Source of the DNA: Promicromonospora sp. MEB111
GTDB lineage: Bacteria > Actinomycetota > Actinomycetes > Actinomycetales > Cellulomonadaceae
NCBI RefSeq assembly: GCF_030209445.1
Contig: NZ_JARVSD010000013.1
Span: forward strand, 1-64,000
Direction of reading: 5' to 3'
Length of the DNA stretch: 64,000 bases
The notes beneath the pieces were generated by a model that made no database searches, was not told the DNA's origin, and saw only the letters and a list, made by a program, of their open reading frames with translations. This document shows positions 9,701 through 17,421 of the stretch, one piece after another (position 1 is the stretch's first letter; every line of letters begins with the position of its first letter). The position numbers and the translations under genes are program-made.

Positions 9701-11530
9701 GTACAGGTTGGACTCCTTGGCCGGGATCAGGTCCCGCTCGCCCGCGGGCAGCGGGTTGGCGCTGCCGCCGGACGACGCCGCCGACGTCGCACCGTGCGAC
9801 GTGCCCGCGAGGAACATCTGCGTCTCCTCGCTCCACAGGCGGTCGAGCACGGCCTCCTGGATGCGGTCGGCCTCGGCGGCCGTGCTGCTCACTCGCTCGG
9901 GGTCCGCCCCGGCGATCTCGTAGAGCTTGCTCGCGGCGTCGAAGGCACCCCAGACGTACGCCGACTCGGGCCGCTCGATGGTGCGCGCGCCCGGCGCCCC
10001 GCCGTTCGCCTTCGGGTAGCCGAAGCTGATCGCGTCAGCGTCGTTGCCCGGCATGTAGTTGGTGTCGTAGGCGATCAGCCCGTCGTCGTTGCCGTCGTAG
10101 TGCTCGAGCTGGCCCACGCCGTCCTGCTCGAAGTAGTAGGCGAACCGTTCGGCGACGTCGGCCCCGCCGCCGTGCACGTTGTAGGCCTCCAGCCCGGCCG
10201 TGCCGAGGTACTGGGAGTAGTGGTTGTTCCAGCTCGTGTGGCCCGGGCTGTCCAGGAACGCCGACGAGCCGGACAGCTCACCGACGTTCAGCACCTGGCC
10301 GTAGGCGAGGTACGGGTTGCGGATCCACTTGGTGTCCTGCAGGTGCATCGGCTGCGTGAGCACCACCGAGTTCTGGTAGAGGTTCACGCCCTCGATGGTG
10401 GTCGGGTACTGGTAGACGTACCCCGGCTCGTTCGCGTCCAGGCTGTTGTACCGCTCGCCCCACCAGCGGTACACGATCGCCTTCTCGATGGCCGGGTCCG
10501 GCACGTCGATGTACGGGATGTCGGCGGCCCAGCGCTCGTTGAACGCCGTCACGCCGGTACGGAACGCCTCGTCCGGGGTCAGGGCCGCGTACTCGCGCAG
10601 CTGCTCCTGCCCTGCGGGCAGGCTCGCCGAGTACAGGGACCCGACGACGGAGAGGTCCACCGTGCCGCCGGCCGGCACCGTGACCTCGCGGTCCAGGTTG
10701 GTGCCGTTACGCGCGAAGCCGTCGGCCTTGAGGCCCACGGTCACGGACGACCACGGGGTGTCGACCAGCCCGTTGTTGGCGCCGCTGGTCAGGGTGCGCG
10801 TGCCGGTCAGCTCGTCGTCGGCGTCCGCGGCGCCCCGGGCGGTCGGGGAGGCGGCCCGCACCGTGAAGGTGACGTCGGTGGCGCCCGGGTTGGTGAAGGT
10901 GAGCGCGGAGAGCGCGGTGTTGTCGTAGGTGATCAGCTTGCGCAGGTCCGCCGTCACGCCCGTGGACCCGATCGTGTACCGGGCCTTCGCGTGGCTCGGC
11001 GCGTTGAACCGGGCGCTGCCCACCTCGGCGACGGTCTGCCCGGGCACGGTGATCGTGTAGAAGGCGCCCAGGTCGTTGGGGCCGCCCGCGAAGGCGTTGC
11101 CGCCGAAGCCCATCGTGCTCCAGCTCGCACCGCCGGCGCCGCGCAGGTAGAGGGTGCGCCCGCGGGTCTGGAGCACGTTGTTGCCCGACGCGCCGGTCAC
11201 GCCCAGCACCCGGTCGAGGTAGAAGTCGGTGCCGCCGGCCGCCACGTCGGCGTCGAAGATCGAGCGGTACATGCTGTCCGCGGTGTACGGGACACCGGGT
11301 TCCAGCGCGTCCTGCACCGCGTCCAGGTTGCGGTAGACCGGGTCGCCGATGTCCAGGGAGTCCGTCAGGCCGTCGGTGTAGACGCCGACGTCGTCCTCGT
11401 TCCCGGGGAGCACCGGGGACGCCGCGTGGACGGGTCCTGCATGCGCGGGCAGCGCCGCCACGCTCCCGCAGACGACCATCGCGGCCACGGCGGCGGCCGC
11501 GACCGCCCCTCTTCGTGTTCGTGCCGACAT
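6788..11530 (-). CDS. Giant secreted (alpha/alpha)6-barrel glycosidase with discoidin and Ig modules, GH121-like (candidate beta-L-arabinobiosidase)
   Basis: 1580 aa. Start at the ATG after GGAGAGGACATGTG, followed by a signal peptide (MSARTRRGAVAAAAVAAMV, cleavage near AHA-GPV). Residues about 30-860 form the catalytic part: a beta-sandwich region, then a helical barrel with motifs VYRWWGERYNSLD, YQYPTTIEGVNLYQNSV, SWNNHYSQYLG, AYDTNYMPGNDAD, RPESAYVWGAFDAASKLYEI and GGSNNFSNINFTVQYRGVRA. After this come a F5/8-C domain, a PKD-like domain, a second F5/8-C-like domain, two Ig-like group-4 repeats and the shared Cys-flanked C-terminal module (RCLAG to ALTCG). It is first in its operon, next to GH127/146 and divergent from GH43. 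This matches the HypBA2 (GH121) position in bifidobacterial hyp clusters. Catalytic residues were not assigned. The glycosidase call is firm; GH121 rests mainly on context, and GH142 or another MGH1-like family is possible. Confidence 0.65.
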   Translation of the reverse strand: MSARTRRGAVAAAAVAAMVVCGSVAALPAHAGPVHAASPVLPGNEDDVGVYTDGLTDSLDIGDPVYRNLDAVQDALEPGVPYTADSMYRSIFDADVAAGGTDFYLDRVLGVTGASGNNVLQTRGRTLYLRGAGGASWSTMGFGGNAFAGGPNDLGAFYTITVPGQTVAEVGSARFNAPSHAKARYTIGSTGVTADLRKLITYDNTALSALTFTNPGATDVTFTVRAASPTARGAADADDELTGTRTLTSGANNGLVDTPWSSVTVGLKADGFARNGTNLDREVTVPAGGTVDLSVVGSLYSASLPAGQEQLREYAALTPDEAFRTGVTAFNERWAADIPYIDVPDPAIEKAIVYRWWGERYNSLDANEPGYVYQYPTTIEGVNLYQNSVVLTQPMHLQDTKWIRNPYLAYGQVLNVGELSGSSAFLDSPGHTSWNNHYSQYLGTAGLEAYNVHGGGADVAERFAYYFEQDGVGQLEHYDGNDDGLIAYDTNYMPGNDADAISFGYPKANGGAPGARTIERPESAYVWGAFDAASKLYEIAGADPERVSSTAAEADRIQEAVLDRLWSEETQMFLAGTSHGATSAASSGGSANPLPAGERDLIPAKESNLYDVYAENLIPADEWETYVDGFRFLRYGDNFPVFPFYTANQYDRSKFAIGGSNNFSNINFTVQYRGVRAALRDYDPEQRYVTPEYAAKLLDWMAWSIYPNGDARVANQAEYYSGWNPATQTFNRNNPNHVMLGNMSYIFVEDMGGLQPRSDDLIELAPIDLGYEHFMVNNLRYHGHDVTIVWDPDGTHYGLGAGYSLFVDGERKAAADRIGGFVYDPAANEVVEADEGLDVTVVADEGTDLPSAVDTPIEDERVVSYLRTAGIDLTQDAENLAQGATLSSSATQDGARPAAWRTFHTPGFSTSSMNYTPGAIATTERPVSLDAVTDGVTVNEPYWGNYGTDGDTGYVELDLGDPVAVDNVKVWFVDDRQTGGYAPPRRYSIQVPDGSGGWTAVPEQAKAPKVPGPKANEALFPETTTDRVRVAFTNAPGRWTAISEIQVFDSGRPVPPVENDPPTVTATSDEGADGNLSTVLVATAADDGVPEDGELSYGWETVSAPEGAGVIFADDAALTTRVTGTAEGEYVFRFTATDGALSSSRDVTVTLAERETTAEFGRLATITTSGSASWENPARVNMESTPASSNPGAGNGWGTWGQAQNGTSPAQAAWIRYSWSAPVLVSSTDIYWYDDNGGTRTPRADTYVVEYTTDGTTWTPVTLADGSAYAGALARNAYNHLAFEPVEASALRIRISGVQSGGAGTGVLRWRVNGDTVDTVASPVVMRTTVGVVPDLPGALDVVYSGGTRGTLPFTWQEITPAMVAETNVEPFTVYGTNAEHGLIAQAQVYVRPETAQDGIAIQGAEQFEREVQVGELPHLPTRVAVSYNDGSRDNQAIGVEWDFDESLVETPGVHVITGRLILPDYVSEAGTTQTTLTLTVLGDPAEGPVVTATAEPRCLAGRATLAVRAVNDEDGPLDIAFATAFGDKSFSGVAPGAAAYQSLATRAGSVTAGTVTVTASDGAGRTSEISVEYPALTCG

Positions 11531-11864
11531 CACATGTCCTCTCCGTCGACTGCCAGGCACTCGGACGGACGAGGTGTGCCGCACGGGCGGAGGCCGCGCA
11601 TCGCTGCGCTCCCCACCCTGGCTCGCGACGTGTCCGCCAGGTGGTGGTTCCCGCCGGCCCGCTCACCATCGAGGGGCCCGGCGCCGACCAGTGAAGCATC
11701 ACCCCTCCGACTCCGGCAATGGTTTTCGGTGTTTTCGGTATGAGATCACCCATTGCGGCCTCATCCATACCGAAAAACACCGAAACCCATTGTTGGGCGC
11801 ACGGCCGTGTGGCAGGGTCGGCGCGTCAGTGCGCCACGACGAAGTGCCACGACTGGAGGACGAC
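11531..11864. promoter_or_regulatory. Divergent control region between the GH121-like and GH43 genes
   Basis: 334 bp without a gene. It holds the start-proximal ribosome binding sites of both neighbours and the large inverted repeat at 11717-11792. The remaining sequence shows nothing further that is recognisable. Confidence 0.6.
11717..11792. promoter_or_regulatory. Large inverted repeat with paired CCGAAA boxes (candidate LacI-family operator)
   Basis: Arms 11717-11745 and 11764-11792 are inverted copies differing by one inserted base and a few substitutions (core TTTCGGTGTTTTCGGTATG). Each arm carries two CCGAAA boxes, at 11770-11775 and 11780-11785 on the plus strand and at 11724-11729 and 11733-11738 on the minus strand. 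The same paired box, with the same 10-bp step, occurs at 20702-20717 before the LacI gene. Binding by that LacI protein is inference. Confidence 0.6.
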
Positions 11865-14800
11865 ATGAGACAGGTCCGAGCAGGACGGCCGGCCGCGGCC
11901 GGCACGCTGGTGGCGGTGCTCGCCGCCGCGCTCTCCGTACCGGCGGCGCCGGCTTCCGCCGCCGACTCGTACGAGTTCACGAGCACGCAGAACCCGATCC
12001 TGGCCGACGGGAGCTACTACTCCGCCGACCCCGCCCCGCTGGTCGTCCCGGCCGGCGCCCCCGGCAACGACACCGGGGCCGACCAGCTCTACGTCTACAC
12101 GGGCCACGACGAGGCCGGCGAGACGCGCAACGACTTCATCATGAACGAGTGGGGCGCCTTCGTGACGGCCGACCCCGACGCGGGGCGGTGGACGCACCAC
12201 CCGTCCCTGATGCGCCCCGAGGACGTCTTCGACTGGGCGAGCCCCGGCCGCGCGTATGCGGGCGAGGTGCAGGAGGGTCTCGACGGCCGCTACTACTGGT
12301 ACGTCCCGGTCCACGAGGCGGCCAGCCCGTCGAGCGACAAGTTCGGCATCGGCGTCGCCGTGTCCGACTCCCCCACCGGCCCCTGGACCGACCATGCAGG
12401 CGGGCCGATCGTCTCGCAGCGCCTGCCCACGCCCAACACCATCCACAACATCGACCCGACCGTGCTGGTGGACGGCGCCGGCGCCGACGCCCGCGTGTTC
12501 ATGTACTGGGGCAGCTTCGGCAACCTGCGGCGGGTCGAGCTGGCGCAGGACATGAGGACCCCCGTGGGCGACGTCCGGACCGTCACGGGCCTGACCGGGT
12601 TCTTCGAGGCGCCCTGGCTCTTCGAGCGGAACGGCACCTACTACCTGGCCTACGCGGGCAACAACGCCGGACCCACCAGCGCGTGCACCCCGGCGAACTA
12701 CCACGCCTGCATCGCGTACGCGACGGCGCCGTCGGCCGAGGGGCCGTGGACCTACCGGGGCACCATCCTGCGGCCGGTCTCGTCCACGACGAGCCACCCG
12801 GGCATCGTGGAGCTCGACGGCCAGTGGTGGATCGCGTACCACACGGCCGACGCCGAGGGCGGCAACCACTTCCGCCGGTCGGTCGCGATCGACAAGGTCG
12901 AGTGGGACGACACGCAGGACCCGCCGCGGATGCTCCCGGTGACCACCACGCCGGTGCGGCAGCCGGACCGCACGCCGCGGGCGAACATCGCGCAGGAGGC
13001 CCGCGTCACCGTGTCCAACGACCCCGTGCCGACGCAGTACTGGGTCAAGGCCCTCAACGACGAGGTCGTGCGCCCCAACCCGCTGCCGCCGGACATGTGG
13101 GGCACGTGGACCGGCAACAACCCGCCGCAGCAGTGGGTGCAGTACACCTGGGACCAGCCGGTGCGCGTGTCCGGGTCGCAGATCGACTTCTGGAACGACC
13201 AGCCGCGGGGCTCGGGCGTCGGCGTGGCCGCGCCGGACGCGTGGCGCATCCAGTTCTGGGACGCCGACGACGGCTCCTGGGCGGACGTGCCCGGCGCCGA
13301 CGGGTACCCGGCCGGCACCGCGGGCTTCCAGTCCACGTCGTTCGACCCGGTGACCACCACGCAGCTCCGGGCGGTGTTCGACGCGTCGACCAACGGTTCG
13401 ACGTACTCCGCCGTCGCCGTCGAGGAGTGGGAGGTGCTCGCCGAGCAGGCCGAGACCGTGACGCCGCCGCGGCTGACCGTGGAGGTCGGCGAGACCGACC
13501 TGCCCGGCACGGTGCGCGCGGCCTACCCGGGTGGGGAGTCCCTGCAGGTTCCGGCCTACTGGGACGCGCTCACCGCCGACGACGTCGCCGAGCCCGGCTC
13601 GTTGACCGTCGAGGGTTCGGTGCTCGGTTACGCCGCGGGCCGCGTGACGGCGACCGTGACCGTCGTCGACCCCGGGGACACCTCGGGGGACGAGACCGCG
13701 CCCGAAGTGACCCTCACCCCGAGCGGCAGCACCGGCACGGGCGGCTGGTTCCGCTCGGCGGTGCGCGTCCGGGTCGCGGGCACCGACGACGGCGGCGGCC
13801 GGGTCACGCTCGCGACCTCGGTCGACGACGGCGAGCCCGTCGTCACCGACCCCGTCCGGTACACCGACGTCGAGGTCGGGGGCGACGGCGAGCACACGGT
13901 CACCGCGACGGCCACGGACCGCGCGGGCAACACGTCGGCCGAGGCCGCGCTGGACGTGCGGATCGACGCGACCGCGCCGCGGAGCACGGCGACCGTCGAC
14001 GAGCAGGCCCGTTCCGTGGCGGTCACCGCCGCGGACGCCACGTCCGGCGTCGCGCGGATCGAGGTGGCGGTGGACGGCGGCGGGTTCGAGCCGTACTCCG
14101 GCGCGGTATCCGCTCCGGACGGGGACCGGCACGACGTGCGGTACCGGGCCGTGGACCGGGCCGGCAACGTCGAGACCGCCCGGACGGTCACGATCTCCGC
14201 GGACCTCAGCGGGCCGCTCACCGGCAACGTCGCGGCGCTGGCCACGCCGACGGCGTCGTACACGGCGGGCTGGAACTCGGTGCTCGCGCTCAACGACGGG
14301 CTCGACCCCGCGAGCCCGCCGCAGGCGCAGATCTGGGGCACGTGGTCGGGCGACCACCCGGCGACCCAGTGGGTGCAGTACACGTGGCCCCGGCCGATCC
14401 GGCTGACCGCCGCGGAGATCAAGTTCTGGGCCGACCAGCCGCAGGGCACCGGCGCGGGTGTGGGCGAGCCCGACTCCTGGGAGCTGTCCTACTGGGACGA
14501 GGCCGCACAGGACTGGGCGCCGGTGCCCGAACCGTCGGCGGCCGGCACGAGCACCGCGGCGTTCAACCGCATGACGTTCGGGCCGGTCACGACGTCACGC
14601 CTGCGGGCGACGGTCCACGCGAACGGCGACGGTACGCAGTACGCCGCCGTGGCCGCCACCGAGTGGCGGGTGCTCGCCGACGACCCGGGCACGGGCTCGC
14701 CCGCGTCTCCCGCCGTGACCGTCACGGCCGAGGTCCGCTGCCTCGCGGGTAGCGCGACCCTCGCCGTGCGCGCCGTGAACGACCACGACGGTCCCGTGGA

Positions 14801-14999
14801 CGTCACGCTCACCACCCCGTACGGCACGCGCTCGTTCACGGACGTCGCGCCGGGGCGGGTCGCGTACCAGTCGTTCGCGGTCCGCGCGGCGCGAGCCGAC
14901 GCGGGCGCCGCGGTGGTGCGGGTGACGGGCGAGGTCGACGGCGAGCGGGTGACCCGCGAGGTCGAGACGGAGTACCCGGCGGTGAGCTGCGGCGGCTGA
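11865..14999 (+). CDS. Secreted GH43 alpha-L-arabinofuranosidase-type enzyme with discoidin, Ig and C-terminal modules
   Basis: 1044 aa. The ATG at 11865 follows TGGAGGACGAC and opens a signal peptide (MRQVRAGRPAAAGTLVAVLA, cleavage near ASA-AD). The five-bladed GH43 domain covers about residues 35-370. Candidate catalytic residues are Asp55 (YYSADPAPLV), Asp197 (HNIDPTVLVDG, pKa modulator) and Glu248 (GFFEAPWLFERNGTYYLAYA, acid). Next come an F5/8-C-like domain (NIAQEARVTVSNDPVPTQYW on), an Ig-like group-4 repeat, two Ig/HYR-type repeats with TATDRAGN and YRAVDRAGN, a second F5/8-C-like domain (GNVAALATPTASYTAGWN), and the shared C-terminal module (RCLAG to AVSCGG). In hyp clusters a GH43 (HypAA type) removes the terminal alpha-arabinose of extensin oligosaccharides. 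The enzyme class is well supported; the exact substrate is inference. Confidence 0.82.
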   Translation: MRQVRAGRPAAAGTLVAVLAAALSVPAAPASAADSYEFTSTQNPILADGSYYSADPAPLVVPAGAPGNDTGADQLYVYTGHDEAGETRNDFIMNEWGAFVTADPDAGRWTHHPSLMRPEDVFDWASPGRAYAGEVQEGLDGRYYWYVPVHEAASPSSDKFGIGVAVSDSPTGPWTDHAGGPIVSQRLPTPNTIHNIDPTVLVDGAGADARVFMYWGSFGNLRRVELAQDMRTPVGDVRTVTGLTGFFEAPWLFERNGTYYLAYAGNNAGPTSACTPANYHACIAYATAPSAEGPWTYRGTILRPVSSTTSHPGIVELDGQWWIAYHTADAEGGNHFRRSVAIDKVEWDDTQDPPRMLPVTTTPVRQPDRTPRANIAQEARVTVSNDPVPTQYWVKALNDEVVRPNPLPPDMWGTWTGNNPPQQWVQYTWDQPVRVSGSQIDFWNDQPRGSGVGVAAPDAWRIQFWDADDGSWADVPGADGYPAGTAGFQSTSFDPVTTTQLRAVFDASTNGSTYSAVAVEEWEVLAEQAETVTPPRLTVEVGETDLPGTVRAAYPGGESLQVPAYWDALTADDVAEPGSLTVEGSVLGYAAGRVTATVTVVDPGDTSGDETAPEVTLTPSGSTGTGGWFRSAVRVRVAGTDDGGGRVTLATSVDDGEPVVTDPVRYTDVEVGGDGEHTVTATATDRAGNTSAEAALDVRIDATAPRSTATVDEQARSVAVTAADATSGVARIEVAVDGGGFEPYSGAVSAPDGDRHDVRYRAVDRAGNVETARTVTISADLSGPLTGNVAALATPTASYTAGWNSVLALNDGLDPASPPQAQIWGTWSGDHPATQWVQYTWPRPIRLTAAEIKFWADQPQGTGAGVGEPDSWELSYWDEAAQDWAPVPEPSAAGTSTAAFNRMTFGPVTTSRLRATVHANGDGTQYAAVAATEWRVLADDPGTGSPASPAVTVTAEVRCLAGSATLAVRAVNDHDGPVDVTLTTPYGTRSFTDVAPGRVAYQSFAVRAARADAGAAVVRVTGEVDGERVTREVETEYPAVSCGG

Positions 15000-15033
15000 C
15001 CCGCCCGGGGGCCGGTGCGGCGTGTCCGCCGAG

Positions 15034-15108
15034 AGTGCGCTTCTACCCAGTCAATTGGCCCGGAAACCCTGGTTGATCTCGGCCCGATGACTGGGTAGAA
15101 AGCGCACT
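15034..15108. repeat. Palindromic intergenic element, copy 1
   Basis: A left arm of 20 nt (15034-15053, AGTGCGCTTCTACCCAGTCA) and a right arm (15088-15108) are inverted copies with one extra base. About 34 nt of loop begins ggcccgg. It lies 34 bp after the GH43 stop, between convergent genes. No U-tract is seen. It may act as a bidirectional terminator or be a REP/MITE-like repeat. Confidence 0.7.
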
Positions 15109-15248
15109 TCGCCGGCTCGGCTCGGAGGATGTAGATCCCAGAGATTGTTGCTCTGTGTCGACAACGCCTACGCAGCGCAACATGGTCGGCTCGCGAAGAC
15201 GCTCCCCGCCGGGTCCTGCGCCCGACCGCGCCGGGCAGCGGCGCAACG

Positions 15249-15325
15249 GAAGTGCGCTTCCACCCAGTCACTGGGCCCGGATCCATGGCGTTTTCGGGCG
15301 CGATGACTGGGTAGAAGCGCACTTC
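15249..15325. repeat. Palindromic intergenic element, copy 2
   Basis: The left arm 15249-15270 and right arm 15304-15325 are 22-nt inverted copies with one mismatch. Their arm sequence is nearly identical to copy 1, and the loop again starts gggcccgg. It ends 51 bp before the convergent GH127 stop. The 376-bp gap 15000-15375 holds these two elements; the 140 bp between them shows nothing recognisable. Confidence 0.7.
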
Positions 15326-15375
15326 GATGCGGTGCCGGACAGCAGCCGCGACGGGCGGGGCGCAGTCGGGTGCTG

Positions 15376-17373
15376 TCAGAGAGTCGGGAGCCAGACGCGC
15401 ATCGTGGCCGGGCCGCGGTTGGCCCAGTCGTGGTACGCGACCAGCGGCACGTCGTGCAGCTCGGGGCGGGGCCGCGGTGCGACGTCGTCCGCCGCCGTGT
15501 AGGGCCAGCCGGCACCGTTGCTGTCACCAGCACCAGCACCAGCACCGTCACCAGCACCCAGTACGCCCGCGCGGACGTACACCGTGCCGTCCACCTCCCA
15601 CGGCGGGACCGCGGTGTCGACCACGACGTCGTCCACGCCGCGACCGGTGCCGCCACGAGCACCAGCACCAGCACCCAGCTCGACCGCCGCCAGGTCCACC
15701 GACTCCAGGCAGAGCACCTCCGGGCCGCGCTGCACCGCGACGCAGCCGCGGACCGCGTCGATGTGCGGATCGGGCACGACGAACCGCGGGGCGGCGTCGA
15801 TGTCGAGCACCACCACGCCGCCCGTCCGCGGGCCGGGCACCGCGACGAGCCCGGGACCCACCTCGCGGACGAGCCCGTCGTCCACCCGTACCCGGGCCGA
15901 CGCCGACCACGCGGGCACCCGCAGGGTGAGCGTCCAGTCCCCCGCGGGCGCGGCCACGACGCGCACCTCGACGCGCCCGTCGGCCGGGTAGTCCGTGACG
16001 ACGTCGAGCTCCACCCGCTCCCCCGACGGCAGCTCGGCCCGGATCTCGGCGGGGGCGTACTGGTGGAGCTGGACCCCGCCGTCGTCCACCGTGGCGACGT
16101 ACGCCGCGAGGCTCGCGAACGTGCGCGCCACGTTGGGCGGGCAGCACGAGACCTCGAACCACGGGGCGCGCAGCGACGCCTCGGCGCGCTTGCTCACCAC
16201 GTCCGTGTCCACGTGCTCGGCCGGGACGCGCTGGTGCAGGGTGTTCGCGTAGAAGAACGACTGACCGTCGTGGGCCGGCGAGGTCGCGACCACGTTGGTC
16301 AGGGCCCGCTCGATCGCGTCGGCGTACTCCACACCACCGCGGGCCAGCAGCAGGCGCCACGACACCATGACCGAGCCGACGCTCGCGCACGTCTCCGAGT
16401 ACGCGCGGTCCGGGGGCAGCACCCAGTCGTCGCCGAACGCCTCGTCCTGGTGGTGCGAGCCCTGCCCGCCGGTCACGTACGTGCGGCGGGCCTGGGCGCG
16501 CGCCCACTGGCCGGCGACTGCGTCGAGCAGCTCGGTGTCGCCGGTCTCGACCGCCACGTCGACCGCGCCGGCGGCCAGGTAGTTGGCGCGGACGGCGTGC
16601 CCGTGCAGCACCTCGGACTGCCGCACCGGCACGACGTCCTGGTAGTAGGAGCGGCCGAACTCGATGTCGGCGAGCACGCCGTGCCCGTGCCGCTCGACGA
16701 ACAGCGCCGCCTGCGCGAGGTACCGCGGCTCGCCGAGCGCCCGGCCGAGCTCGGCCAGGCCCACCTCGACCTCGGAGTGCCCGCAGATCCCCTGGTTGCC
16801 GTCCGCTCCGAACGTCGCGCACACGTGGTCGGCGCTGCGCCGGGCGACGTCGACCAGGAGGTCGTCGGCCCGGCCGGTACGCGCCCGCGCGGCCGCAGCC
16901 TGGAAGAGGTGGCCCTGGCAGTAGAGCTCGTGGCCCCACTCCAGGTCCGTGTAGCGCGGCTGCTGCCCGGGACGGCCGAACCGCGTGCCGAGGTAGCCGT
17001 CCGGCTCCTGGGCGGCGGACACCCGGAGCACGATCGCGTCGAACCGGCTCTGCAGGTCCTCGTCCGGCCGTCGCCCGAGCTCCCAGGCCATGGCCTCCAG
17101 CAGCTTGTACACCTCGGAGTCGCTGAACTCCCGGCCGCGCCGCTTCTCGGCCAGGCCGCCGGAGACCGCCAGGTCGAAGTTGCCCAGCCAGCCCTCGCGC
17201 TCGAGCCAGTGCTCGATGTGCGCGAGGGTGGCGGTCGCGTTCACCTCCTGGCGGCGGGCCCAGGGACCCCCGGTGATGCGCACCTGGTCGAGGCCGAGGG
17301 GGGTCAGGCGCCCGGTCGAGGGCACGACGGGCGCGGGCGTGGCGGCGCCACGGTGTCCGGTCGGGAAGAGCAT
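15376..17373 (-). CDS. Cytoplasmic GH127 beta-L-arabinofuranosidase (HypBA1-like)
   Basis: 665 aa. The ATG at 17373 follows CCGGAGGTCTCCGC. No signal peptide is present, so the enzyme should act in the cytoplasm on imported oligosaccharide. The GH127 zinc/thiol site reads YSETCASVGSVMVSWR (Glu327, Cys329) and VSCCPPNVARTFASLAAYV (Cys410-Cys411), which is very close to the characterised HypBA1 pattern with Cys nucleophile and Zn ligands. It also has LEWGHELYCQGHLFQAA. Family length is about 650 aa, so it is complete. A glycine/alanine-rich stretch (GAGAGARGG and GAGDGAGAGAGD) near the C-terminus is coded by CACCAG hexamer repeats. It is the last gene of the importer operon, 49 nt after the second permease. 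Confidence 0.9.
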   Translation of the reverse strand: MLFPTGHRGAATPAPVVPSTGRLTPLGLDQVRITGGPWARRQEVNATATLAHIEHWLEREGWLGNFDLAVSGGLAEKRRGREFSDSEVYKLLEAMAWELGRRPDEDLQSRFDAIVLRVSAAQEPDGYLGTRFGRPGQQPRYTDLEWGHELYCQGHLFQAAAARARTGRADDLLVDVARRSADHVCATFGADGNQGICGHSEVEVGLAELGRALGEPRYLAQAALFVERHGHGVLADIEFGRSYYQDVVPVRQSEVLHGHAVRANYLAAGAVDVAVETGDTELLDAVAGQWARAQARRTYVTGGQGSHHQDEAFGDDWVLPPDRAYSETCASVGSVMVSWRLLLARGGVEYADAIERALTNVVATSPAHDGQSFFYANTLHQRVPAEHVDTDVVSKRAEASLRAPWFEVSCCPPNVARTFASLAAYVATVDDGGVQLHQYAPAEIRAELPSGERVELDVVTDYPADGRVEVRVVAAPAGDWTLTLRVPAWSASARVRVDDGLVREVGPGLVAVPGPRTGGVVVLDIDAAPRFVVPDPHIDAVRGCVAVQRGPEVLCLESVDLAAVELGAGAGARGGTGRGVDDVVVDTAVPPWEVDGTVYVRAGVLGAGDGAGAGAGDSNGAGWPYTAADDVAPRPRPELHDVPLVAYHDWANRGPATMRVWLPTL

Positions 17374-17421
17374 GCGGAGACCTCCGGGAAGTGGTGGACG
17401 GGCTGAGCGGCGCACGGGCGG

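Noticed and set aside
6716-11743. A 1675-codon open frame on the plus strand
   Set aside because: It is the complement of the giant glycosidase gene. Composition is Arg/Val/Gly/His-rich without domains, as expected for an antisense frame in 73% G+C DNA.
15034-15325. The two palindromic elements as a CRISPR-like array
   Set aside because: Only two copies, each internally palindromic over about 75 nt, with a 140-bp gap and no cas genes.
15519-15680. CACCAG hexamer repeats as a non-coding tandem repeat
   Set aside because: They lie inside the cytoplasmic GH127 gene and keep frame, coding Gly/Ala-rich linker segments.
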